Under the pieces are notes generated by a model. The model saw nothing but the letters and a program-made list of their open reading frames with translations, was not told the DNA's origin and did not search any database. Positions 1 through 7,189 of a stretch of DNA of 64,000 bases are shown piece by piece. Each line of letters starts with the position of its first letter. The stretch's first letter is position 1. Both the position numbers and the translations under genes were made by a program. Source of the DNA: Sphingopyxis jiangsuensis (lineage in GTDB: Bacteria; Pseudomonadota; Alphaproteobacteria; Sphingomonadales; Sphingomonadaceae); NCBI RefSeq assembly GCF_016734905.1, contig NZ_JAERPO010000001.1, positions 992,001-1,056,000 of the forward strand, read 5' to 3'.

Positions 1-766
1 CGAAGTCGAACTCGCGCCATTCGGCGAGCCGAAGCTCGCCGGGCCTCGTGAACAGATGCGCAGAAAGCTGGAGCGCGATGCGCACGAGGACGCTGCCATC
101 ATAGCCATCGACGGCGCGGAGCAATGCTCCCACCGCCTTGGGATCGGTGATGGCTGCCCGATGCTTTACCTTGGCTGTGATCAGCGCGCCGCGAAGATCG
201 GCGGCAGGGTCGCGATCGGCGCGCCCCGTTGCGATGGCGTAGCGGAAGAGCGAGCTCAAGGTTCCGCGCAGGCGGTTCGCGGTTTCGTAGCGGCCGCGCG
301 CTTCGACCTTGCGAAGGACCGCGAGAAGGTCGGGCGCGGAAATCTCCGACATGAGCCGGCGTCCAAGCGCGGGCCGGACATGGTCGAAGAGCCAGACATT
401 CTTGCCGATGGTGGACTCGCTGCGGCCCTTGAGGCGCAGCCGCTCGATATATTCGTCGGCCACCACATCGAAGCTCCCGGCCTGTCGAAGCTGCAGGGCG
501 GCGGCATGCTGGCGTTTGGAAGCGCCGGGGTCCTCGCCGAGGGCGACGAGCCTGCGTGCTTCGTCGCGCTTGTCGCGAGCGACCGCGAGACCGACATCGG
601 GGAAGACCCCGAGCGAGATGGTCTTTCGCTTGCCGGCGAAACGATAGTTGAAACGCCAGTAGCGGCTGCCATTGGGCATGACGAGCAGAAAGAGGCCGCG
701 TTCGTCCCAGAGCTTGTACTGATGATCTTTGGGGCGGGCCTGGGCGACGGCTGTTGCACTGAGCAT
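1..766 (-). CDS. Tyrosine site-specific integrase (P4/DUF4102 type), partial
   Basis: The frame is open from an ATG at 766 to the window edge, so the C-terminal half with most catalytic residues is missing. The start has a clear AAGGAG Shine-Dalgarno. The visible 255 residues show the N-terminal DUF4102 arm-binding domain (DHQYKLWDERGLFLLVMPNG near residues 15-34; FAGKRKTISLGVFPDVGLA near 45-63). A SAM-like core-binding domain follows (about 100-190), and then the start of the catalytic domain (LFTRPGELRLAEWREFDF), which should hold the first catalytic Arg. Such integrases insert islands into tRNA genes, and a tRNA-Phe lies 163 bp upstream with its 3' end facing this gene. The island body should therefore extend to the left. 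Whether the gene is intact cannot be seen. Confidence 0.9.
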   Translation of the reverse strand, partial: MLSATAVAQARPKDHQYKLWDERGLFLLVMPNGSRYWRFNYRFAGKRKTISLGVFPDVGLAVARDKRDEARRLVALGEDPGASKRQHAAALQLRQAGSFDVVADEYIERLRLKGRSESTIGKNVWLFDHVRPALGRRLMSEISAPDLLAVLRKVEARGRYETANRLRGTLSSLFRYAIATGRADRDPAADLRGALITAKVKHRAAITDPKAVGALLRAVDGYDGSVLVRIALQLSAHLFTRPGELRLAEWREFDF

Positions 767-903
767 GGCGGTAACTCCTTTCGCGAGCTGACGATAGATA
801 CCGCCAAACTGTGCAAAAAGAGGCTGGGATGCAAAGCGACGCCCTGGGACGAGGCGCGCGATTAAATCGTTGAAACGGAACGACTTAACGGTCCTTCCGG
901 GAT

Positions 904-932
904 TTTCTGAAACGTTCTGAAAAGGGTCGTGG
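904..932. other. Probable attL boundary of an integrated element at the tRNA-Phe 3' end
   Basis: Directly after the tRNA 3' CCA (930-932) the minus strand reads into two close direct copies of TTCAGAA, 10 bp apart, before the integrase. tRNA 3' ends are the usual attB for this integrase class, and short direct repeats beside the core often bind the arm domain. The matching attR copy of the tRNA 3' end would lie beyond the left edge, so this is an inference from gene arrangement only. Confidence 0.45.
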
Positions 933-1005
933 TGCCCGGGGACGGGATCGAACCGCCGACACTGCGATTTTCAGTCGCATGCTCTACCAACTGAGCTACC
1001 CGGGC
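930..1005 (-). tRNA. tRNA-Phe (GAA)
   Basis: The minus strand folds into a complete 76-nt cloverleaf. The acceptor arm is GCCCGGG/CCCGGGC, the D arm is GCTC...GAGC, the anticodon stem is TGCGA/TCGCA with loop CTGAAAA (anticodon GAA), and the T arm has TTCGATC. The discriminator is A, and CCA is encoded in the DNA at 932-930. It lies between yacG and the integrase and probably serves as the element's attachment site. Confidence 0.97.
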
Positions 1006-1100
1006 AAGGCCGCTGCGACCGGTCGGTCGCGCTGGCGAGCGGCGGCTATAGGCAGGGCATTTCATCCTGTCCAGAGGCTTTTCGCACGCTTTTCGACCGG

Positions 1101-1292
1101 TCAGCTATCGTCGAAGCGATCGTCGTCCGCGGTGCCGTCGGGCGACTGGTCGACGGGCACGCGATAGCCCTCGTCGAACCAGCGGTTGAGGTCGCGGTCG
1201 CGGCAGCCGCGGCTGCAAAAGGGCTTGAATTCGTCGGCCCGCGGCTTGCCGCAAAGCGGACAGCTGCGCACGCGCGGGGAGCTATTGGGCAT
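1101..1292 (-). CDS. yacG: YacG, zinc-finger DNA gyrase inhibitor family
   Basis: A 63-residue protein with four zinc-ligand cysteines in the YacG spacing: C11-P-L-C14, then C26-S-R-G-C30, followed by the acidic RDRDLNRWFDEGYRVP segment. The E. coli homologue binds GyrB and inhibits gyrase. The ATG at 1292 overlaps the end of the RNase-like gene by 11 bp, so it is the last gene of the infA-maf-RNase operon. The tail after residue 50 is acidic and disordered. Length and motif agree with the family. Confidence 0.9.
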   Translation of the reverse strand: MPNSSPRVRSCPLCGKPRADEFKPFCSRGCRDRDLNRWFDEGYRVPVDQSPDGTADDDRFDDS

Positions 1293-2268
1293 GGCCCGGT
1301 CCTTTCATGGCTGCGTCGGCGCGGATCGCAACCGGGCGCCCGGTCCGCCGCTGCAACATGTCGATCCAGTCCGCGCGGGCGCTCAACAGGTCGGCAACGG
1401 CCGGGCGCGCCACGAGTTGCAGTTCGCCCGTTCCCGCCGTCCGCTCGGCCACCCGCAGAAGCGCCAGCGCATCGGCCAGCGCCGCATCGAAGCGGACTTG
1501 CTCGACCAGCGAAGGCCGCGACCGGCGGCGGATAATCTGCATCAGGCCGAATCCGTTGATCGCCGTGCGCTCGAACGGCTGCGGCAGCTGCGCATCGACC
1601 AGCGCGTCGATCTCCTGCCGCTCGGCGCGCCCGGCGAGCGAGGGAAAGTCGATCGCGATCGACCCGCCGATGTCGCAGCAGCGAATCGCCGCGGCCGCCG
1701 CAATGGCTCCGGCCCGCGCGAGAGCCAGCGTATCGCCCGCGCCGTCGATGTCGATCACCGTCATCGCGGGGGTCGAATCGATCCACAGCGCGCCGCCCTC
1801 AAAGGGCCAGTGGCCGCGCCGGACCTCGTCGATCAATTCCGACCAGCCTGCTTCTTCGAGCCGGTCGGGATCGCTCGGCCCCAAATCGGCAACGGGCACC
1901 CCGTCCGCCGCGATCCGCTCGCGCAGGCTCGCTCCGTCGGTGAACTCCGCCCCCTCGGGCGCAATGCGCGCGCGCGCAGGCTTGTCGCGGCCGCGCTCGC
2001 GCAGCGCCATGCGGGTGATTTCGACGGTCAGCGCGGCGCCGATCGAGGTCTTGGCTGGAACTGCCGTCAGCGTTGCCACCGGCGCTCCGGGAAGGTCGAG
2101 CGTCACAAGGGCGCCCTTCCCCGCCTTTTCGCTCAGCCGCGCAGCGACGACCGCGCCGACGCGCGGGCGCTCGTCGTCGCGCTCGATCCGCGCCTCGACG
2201 ATGCGGCCGTCGTCGACGAGCGCGGCGCGCGCCTCGCCGATCCCGGCCTCGTACAGCCACTCAGCCAA
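1282..2268 (-). CDS. Ribonuclease G/E-like protein, short form
   Basis: A 328-residue protein starting at a TTG (2268) that overlaps the maf stop by 8 bp; the frame is open further upstream, but that part lies inside maf. The start reads [20 protein letters not shown]. An S1-like segment follows (about 20-75), then a region recalling the RNase E/G catalytic core: IGGSIAIDFPSL near residue 210 and INGFGLMQIIRRRSRPSL near residue 250. Classical RNase G is about 490 residues and has a CxxC zinc link after the core. That link and the C-terminal domain are absent, and the second catalytic Asp is not obvious. It may be a degenerate or differently acting nuclease. Its place behind maf and before yacG is usual for sphingomonads. 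Confidence 0.7.
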   Translation of the reverse strand: MAEWLYEAGIGEARAALVDDGRIVEARIERDDERPRVGAVVAARLSEKAGKGALVTLDLPGAPVATLTAVPAKTSIGAALTVEITRMALRERGRDKPARARIAPEGAEFTDGASLRERIAADGVPVADLGPSDPDRLEEAGWSELIDEVRRGHWPFEGGALWIDSTPAMTVIDIDGAGDTLALARAGAIAAAAAIRCCDIGGSIAIDFPSLAGRAERQEIDALVDAQLPQPFERTAINGFGLMQIIRRRSRPSLVEQVRFDAALADALALLRVAERTAGTGELQLVARPAVADLLSARADWIDMLQRRTGRPVAIRADAAMKGPGHAQ

Positions 2269-2866
2269 GCGGCACCCCGGCGGCGGAAAGCAGGCTGCGC
2301 GTTTCGAACAGCGGCAGGCCGACGACATTCGAATGGCTGCCCGACAGGAAGCGCACGAAAATCTCGGCGCGCCCCTGGATGGCATAGCCGCCCGCCTTGC
2401 CCATCCCCTCGCCGCTCGCGACATACCAGTCGATTTCGCTGGCGCTCAGCACCTTGAACGCGACGATCGTGTCGGCAACGCGCACGTGAACCTTGCCCGC
2501 GGCATCGACGACGCACACGCCCGACCAGACATGATGCCGCCGCCCCGAAAGCAGCGCGAGCATCCGCCGCAGGTCGGCTTCGTCTCTCGGTTTTTCGAGG
2601 ATGCGGCGCCCGACCGCGACGGTGGTGTCGCCCGCGAGCACAACCTCGCCCGCCGCGCGCTCGACGGCACGCGCCTTCGCTTCGGCAAGCCGCGCGACAT
2701 AGCGACGCGGCAGTTCGCCTTTCAGCGGGCTTTCGTCGATGTCGGGGGCCGCGATGCGCGCGGGTTCGATCCCGATTCGCGCGAGCAGTTCGCGCCGGCG
2801 CGGCGATGTCGAAGCGAGTACGAGCGCGGGATGTTCAGGGTTCGAACCCAATGCCGCGCCGATCAC
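2261..2866 (-). CDS. maf: Maf-family nucleotide pyrophosphatase
   Basis: A 201-residue Maf/Ham1-fold protein that hydrolyses non-canonical or modified NTPs to NMPs. The N-terminal signature [18 protein letters not shown] (residues 16-33) and the conserved [20 protein letters not shown] and [15 protein letters not shown] segments are present, as is the C-terminal [14 protein letters not shown]. The ATG overlaps the infA stop codon as ATGA, which implies translational coupling. Whether it is the dTTP/UTP (YhdE) or m7GTP (YceF) type cannot be decided by eye. Confidence 0.92.
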   Translation of the reverse strand: MIGAALGSNPEHPALVLASTSPRRRELLARIGIEPARIAAPDIDESPLKGELPRRYVARLAEAKARAVERAAGEVVLAGDTTVAVGRRILEKPRDEADLRRMLALLSGRRHHVWSGVCVVDAAGKVHVRVADTIVAFKVLSASEIDWYVASGEGMGKAGGYAIQGRAEIFVRFLSGSHSNVVGLPLFETRSLLSAAGVPLG

Positions 2867-3081
2867 TTGAAGCGATAGGTGATCCGACCCTTGGTCAGGT
2901 CATAAGGGGTGAGCTCGACGAGCACCTCGTCGCCCACCAATACGCGGATGCGGTTCTTGCGCATCTTTCCGGCCGTGTGGCCCAGAATCTCGTGGTCGTT
3001 TTCGAGCCGCACGCGGAACATCGCGTTCGGCAACAGCTCGACCACCTGGCCGCGCATTTCCAGAAGTTCTTCTTTCGCCAT
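2863..3081 (-). CDS. infA: Translation initiation factor IF-1
   Basis: A 72-residue S1-fold IF-1 of canonical length ([20 protein letters not shown] ... [16 protein letters not shown]). It blocks the ribosomal A site and aids IF-2/IF-3 during initiation. The ATG at 3081 is chosen over an in-frame TTG one codon upstream because AGAGG sits just before it and the length then matches the family. It is the first gene of infA-maf-RNase-yacG. An inverted repeat lies in its leader. Confidence 0.97.
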   Translation of the reverse strand: MAKEELLEMRGQVVELLPNAMFRVRLENDHEILGHTAGKMRKNRIRVLVGDEVLVELTPYDLTKGRITYRFK

Positions 3082-3088
3082 CAATCCT

Positions 3089-3142
3089 CTATGGGCTCAA
3101 ATTCCGTGGATGCGCGCCCATAGCCGCAATTGCGCGCAATTG
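3089..3142 (-). promoter_or_regulatory. Inverted repeats in the infA leader
   Basis: The 80 bp between the JmjC-like gene and infA hold CTATGGGC (3089-3096) paired with GCCCATAG (3116-3123), the first arm touching the infA Shine-Dalgarno. A separate perfect 16-bp palindrome, CAATTGCGCGCAATTG, lies at 3127-3142. The first could fold in the infA mRNA leader and modulate initiation; the second resembles a dyad operator or the base of a terminator for the upstream operon. No function is proven. Confidence 0.4.
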
Positions 3143-3164
3143 AAAGCAATCTGTCACAGCCTCG

Positions 3165-4031
3165 TTAGGCGACGAGCCGCAGCCGCCGCAACACGCGCCA
3201 GCCGAGTGTTTTCGCGCGCGCGTGGCGCGGCCAGCGCGGCGGCATTGCGGGGTCGAATCCCAGCCGGCGCAGCGCCGCATTGGCGGCGTGCGCTTCGGAC
3301 TCGCGATAGCTCCATTCGCTGCGCCAGGTGATCGACAGCGAGATTGACGGCGCATCGCCGTTGGCGACGAAATGCGGTGCCATCACCGGCATCAGCACCG
3401 CATCGCCCGGCGCGAGCGGCACCTGCTGCGCGCCGTCCCGAAAGCCGTCGTCCCACGGCAGGTTGCGGTGGCCGCCGGTGTGATAGCGTTCATGCTCGAC
3501 CCGGCTCGCAAAGCGCTCGTCGCCCGCGGGCCAGACGTGCATCACCTTCGTCCCGCGAAGCTGGAGCAGGATGTTGTGCTCGGGATCGAAATGAAAGGGC
3601 GTGATCGACCCCGGCGACGAGATGAAGATAAAGCCCTGCGGCGTCAGCATCGCGCCGGTGCGCGGCGCGACGACAGCCTCGAGTTCGCTCAGCAGGTCCA
3701 TCAGCAGCGCGCGATACTTGGGCTCGCTCTCGATATTCTTGAGCACCGCCCAGCTCCGGTTCGCGTCGATCGTGCGGATCGTCTCGCCGATCGACAGCCC
3801 GTTCGAGGGGATGTCCTCGGGCCGGATGCCGATGGGAATGTCGCCGGGATTATATTCGACCTGCGCCGCGGGCAGGCGTTCGCCGAGCGTCGCGAGCGCC
3901 TCGAGCGTCAACAAAGGATGATCGCCGAGGCTGTGGCCGAGCCGCCCCGCCTTGACGGGATAAAGCGCGGCCATCGCCGCCAGCGCCTCGTCCGGAAAGA
4001 CGGGCGCGACGATCGGTTGATGTGCGGTCAT
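3165..4031 (-). CDS. JmjC/cupin-type 2-oxoglutarate-Fe(II) oxygenase-like protein
   Basis: A 288-residue cupin_8/JmjC-like protein. The double-stranded beta-helix metal site is visible: H147-F-D149 in SITPFHFDPEHNILLQLRG and a distal His220 in LMPVMAPHFVANGD. WPAGDE and LAPGDAVLMP are typical strand motifs. Family members hydroxylate protein or small-molecule substrates with 2-oxoglutarate; the substrate here is unknown. The ATG overlaps the stop of the CelD-like gene upstream (ATGA), so the two are coupled. The pair follows the XrtA operon by 66 bp on the same strand, which suggests an exopolysaccharide-linked role. The C-terminus is basic (RRLRLVA). Confidence 0.75.
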   Translation of the reverse strand: MTAHQPIVAPVFPDEALAAMAALYPVKAGRLGHSLGDHPLLTLEALATLGERLPAAQVEYNPGDIPIGIRPEDIPSNGLSIGETIRTIDANRSWAVLKNIESEPKYRALLMDLLSELEAVVAPRTGAMLTPQGFIFISSPGSITPFHFDPEHNILLQLRGTKVMHVWPAGDERFASRVEHERYHTGGHRNLPWDDGFRDGAQQVPLAPGDAVLMPVMAPHFVANGDAPSISLSITWRSEWSYRESEAHAANAALRRLGFDPAMPPRWPRHARAKTLGWRVLRRLRLVA

Positions 4032-5215
4032 GGCTGGTCCCCCTTATCCGCAGCAGCGCCCTTCCAGCGCCGCCATAAATCCTCGGCGCGCGTCAGCGCC
4101 GCGAAGCGCCAGCGGTCGGCGCGCCCCGCCAGCGGCGCGTTCACCCACACGAGCCGCCGCCGTTCGCGCCACACGCTGTCGATCATCGGGTGTCCCGGCG
4201 CCGCGCAGCTGTCGACCCAGGCGATGCGCGGCTCGGCAAGCAGGTCGAGGTTCGCCTGTTGGAGCAACACACCCGGCGAAAAGCGGGCATAATCCTCGTC
4301 GAACGCGGTCTTGAACGAAAAGCCCCCCGGCGGGCACAGGAAATTGACCAGCATCGCGAGCGGTCGCCCGTCGAGGTCGAGCGCACGCATGTCGAGCTTG
4401 CCGGCCTCGGCGGCCGCGCCGACGATCGCGCGGAACCACGCCTCGGTCCCGCCGTCGCACGCCAGCGCCGATCCCGCGCGCCCCTTCCACCCGCGCGCCT
4501 CGAGCGCGAGAAAGGCGTCGATCCACGGCCCCGGCGCCTCGTCCGCGCTCCAGCGACGAAAGGCAACCGCGCCCTCCTCGGCGAGCCGGTTTGCCTGCCG
4601 CCGCAATTCCTTGCGCTTCTTCGTGCGCACCGCCGCCTCCCAATAGGCCTCGGCGGAGAGGTTGCTTTCGAGCAGCGCGCGCTCCTCGCGGTGTACCGTT
4701 CGCGCCGCGCCCCCGCGCTCGTCCGCCGCCGCGACGAGCGCGCGGTGGAGCGGCCCGTCCTCGGTCAGTCGCGGGGCATGCAGCATCGTCTGCGCCCAGC
4801 GCGCGGCATCGCACCAGCCGAGCAGGATCGACCAGAAGAGCTGCTCGAACCCCGCGCGCACGAGCGGCGTGCCGAGAAAATGATTGGGATGCGCCCAGCC
4901 CGTGACGTGGCGAATCGGCAGCCGTCCGTAGCGCTCGGCGCGCGCGAGCGGCATGACGCCGATCAGCGGCCCCGCGCTGCCGCCCATCACCATCACCAGC
5001 CGCGCGCGCCGGTCGGGGTCGAGCAGGTGGAGCGCCGATTGCAGGCACCAGCGTTCGACAAAGGGGTTGGGTTCGCTCGCCTCGGCGGCCAGCGCGTCCC
5101 ACGCCGCCGCCAGCTCGGGCGACAGCGCCAGCGGATCGACGACGCGCACACAGAGCGGCGCCGCGCCCGACGGCACGGGCACGCCGTCGACGGGAAAGGC
5201 AGGATGAACCGTCAT
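4028..5215 (-). CDS. CelD/BioF2-like GNAT acyltransferase
   Basis: A 395-residue protein of the CelD (GNAT-fold, FemAB-related) family. Typical segments are NPFVERWCLQSALHLLDPD (about residues 49-67), GRLPIRHVTGWAHPNHFLGT (96-115), the basic RTKKRKELRRQANRLAEEG (186-204), and FSFKTAFDEDYARFSPGVLL (about 305-324), which matches the acyl-CoA binding half. These enzymes probably transfer an acyl or aminoacyl group in polysaccharide synthesis; the substrate is not known. It precedes and overlaps the JmjC-like gene and follows the amidotransferase by 66 bp. A second CelD-like protein is encoded at 21158-22177. Confidence 0.75.
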   Translation of the reverse strand: MTVHPAFPVDGVPVPSGAAPLCVRVVDPLALSPELAAAWDALAAEASEPNPFVERWCLQSALHLLDPDRRARLVMVMGGSAGPLIGVMPLARAERYGRLPIRHVTGWAHPNHFLGTPLVRAGFEQLFWSILLGWCDAARWAQTMLHAPRLTEDGPLHRALVAAADERGGAARTVHREERALLESNLSAEAYWEAAVRTKKRKELRRQANRLAEEGAVAFRRWSADEAPGPWIDAFLALEARGWKGRAGSALACDGGTEAWFRAIVGAAAEAGKLDMRALDLDGRPLAMLVNFLCPPGGFSFKTAFDEDYARFSPGVLLQQANLDLLAEPRIAWVDSCAAPGHPMIDSVWRERRRLVWVNAPLAGRADRWRFAALTRAEDLWRRWKGAAADKGDQP

Positions 5216-5281
5216 CGGCGAGAGGGTAGCCGCGATGGGTTAAGAGGTGGTGCAAGTCGGCGCGAACTTTCGCCCTGCCAT

Positions 5282-7177
5282 TCAGATCCCGAACAGCTTC
5301 GCCAGCGATTTTTCGAGCATGAAGAATTGCCAGATCAGCCGTCCGTGATCGCGCCGCCCCGACTGGTGCGCCGCGACGATGCGGTCGATTTCGGCCATGT
5401 CGAACCAGCCGGTGCGCGACAGCGTCGCCGAGGTCGCGAGCGCGCGCGCCTGATCGGTCAGCGCGCCGCGGAACCAGTGCGACACCGGCGTCACGAACCC
5501 CATCTTGGGGCGATAGAGGATGTCGCGCGGCAGATAACGCTCCATCGCGCGCTTCATCAGCGCCTTCCCTGTCCCGCCGCGCACGCGCATCGCCGCGGGC
5601 AGCGCGGCGGCGAATTCGATCAGCCGATAATCGAGCAGCGGCTCGCGCGCCTCGAGGCTGGCGGCCATGCTCGTCCGGTCGGTCTTGGTCAGAATGTCGC
5701 CGGGAAGCCAGATCATCAGGTCGGCATATTGCGCGGCGTCGAGCGGCTCGCGCGCGGGCGCCTCGGCCATCGCCTTCCAGTAACGCCCCTCGGCGACATG
5801 ATCGCCGAGCGCGCGGCGCGCGGCATCGTTGAACAGCCGCGCGCGCTGCGCCGGTCCGGTGACCCCGACCGCCTCGGCATAGCCCTCCGCCCCGCTCTTT
5901 GCGAGGCTGGCGAGCGTCGCGCGCGCGCGCAAGGGGCGCGGCGCCCAGTCCATCTGCGGCCAGACCTTCGCGAGCGGTCCGAGCAGCCCGCGGCGCAGCG
6001 GCGCCGGGATCATGCGCCGCAGCCGCTCCTCCTGGTGATGGAACACCATCCGGCGATAGCCCGCGAACGCCTCGTCGGCGCCGTCGCCCGACAGCGCGAC
6101 CGTCACCGTCTCGCGCGCCAGTTCGCACACGCGCCACGTCGGCAGCGCGCTCGCGTCGGCGAAGGGTTCGTCGAACATGTCCGCGATCCGGTCGATCAGC
6201 CCGAAATCGCCCGCCGCCACGGTGCGCGTCCTGTGATCGGTCGCAAAACGCTCGGCGATTGCCTGCGCATAGGCGGTCTCGTCGAGCGCCGCCTCGTCGA
6301 AACCGATCGTGCAGGTCTTCACGGCTTTCGGGCTCGCCTCGGCCATCAGCGCGACGACGCTGCTCGAATCGACGCCGCCCGACAGAAAGGCGCCGAGCGG
6401 CACGTCGGCGACCATCCGGTCGGTCACCGCGGCGCGCATCAGGTGGATCAGATGCTCGGCCGCCTCGCCCTCGCTCGCCTTGATCCGGCGCGAGAAATCG
6501 GGCGCCCACCAGCGCGTCGGGGCCGGCACCGGCTTGCCGCGCTCGATCAGCAGATAATGGCCCGCCGCCAGCTTCTCGACGCCCGCGACGATGCTGCTGT
6601 CGTCGGGGACATAGCCAAAGGCCAGATAATCCTCGACCGCCGACAGCCGCGCCTCGCAGCGCAGCAGCGGGTGGCGGAGCAACCCCTTGAGTTCGGAGGC
6701 AAAGGCAAGCGACCCGTCCGACAGCCGCGCCATATGCAGCGGCTTCACCCCCAGCCGGTCGCGCGCGAGGAACAGGCAGCCGCGCGCGGCATCGTGGAGC
6801 GCAAAGGCGAACATGCCGTTGAACCGCGACAGGCACTCAGGGCCCCATTGGCGCCACGCCGCGATGATGACCTCGGTATCGCCGCTCGTGCGAAAACGAT
6901 GGCCGCGATCCTCAAGCTCGGCGCGCAGCTCGCGGAAATTATAGATTTCGCCATTATAGCTCAGCGTCACCGCTTCGTCGGCGCTCGCCATCGGCTGCGG
7001 GCTGCCCTCGATGTCGATGATCGACAGCCGCAGATGCCCCAGCCCGACCCCCGGCGCGGTCCACACGCCCGACCCGTCGGGGCCGCGATGCCCCATCGGT
7101 TCGAGCATCGCGCGAAGCCGCGCGGGATCGACGGGCTTTGCCGTCTCCGGGTGATAAATGCCTGCGATCCCGCACAT
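5282..7177 (-). CDS. XrtA-system asparagine synthase-like amidotransferase
   Basis: A 631-residue class II glutamine amidotransferase plus asparagine synthase. The N-terminal nucleophile Cys2 is in MCGIAGIYHP, with HRGPDGSG and SYNGEIYNF in the glutaminase domain (1-200). The ATP pyrophosphatase loop LSGGVDSSSVVALM lies near 265-278, and GDGADEAFAGYRRM near 360. Members found next to exosortase A form their own family and are thought to amidate a sugar or peptide in exopolysaccharide synthesis rather than make free asparagine. The start lies 12 bp after the exosortase gene. Confidence 0.9.
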   Translation of the reverse strand: MCGIAGIYHPETAKPVDPARLRAMLEPMGHRGPDGSGVWTAPGVGLGHLRLSIIDIEGSPQPMASADEAVTLSYNGEIYNFRELRAELEDRGHRFRTSGDTEVIIAAWRQWGPECLSRFNGMFAFALHDAARGCLFLARDRLGVKPLHMARLSDGSLAFASELKGLLRHPLLRCEARLSAVEDYLAFGYVPDDSSIVAGVEKLAAGHYLLIERGKPVPAPTRWWAPDFSRRIKASEGEAAEHLIHLMRAAVTDRMVADVPLGAFLSGGVDSSSVVALMAEASPKAVKTCTIGFDEAALDETAYAQAIAERFATDHRTRTVAAGDFGLIDRIADMFDEPFADASALPTWRVCELARETVTVALSGDGADEAFAGYRRMVFHHQEERLRRMIPAPLRRGLLGPLAKVWPQMDWAPRPLRARATLASLAKSGAEGYAEAVGVTGPAQRARLFNDAARRALGDHVAEGRYWKAMAEAPAREPLDAAQYADLMIWLPGDILTKTDRTSMAASLEAREPLLDYRLIEFAAALPAAMRVRGGTGKALMKRAMERYLPRDILYRPKMGFVTPVSHWFRGALTDQARALATSATLSRTGWFDMAEIDRIVAAHQSGRRDHGRLIWQFFMLEKSLAKLFGI

Positions 7178-7189
7178 AGGGCTGTGCTC

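Noticed and set aside
1307..2878. Long plus-strand frames over maf and the RNase-like gene
   Set aside because: Compositional shadows rich in Arg/Ser/Ala with no family motif.
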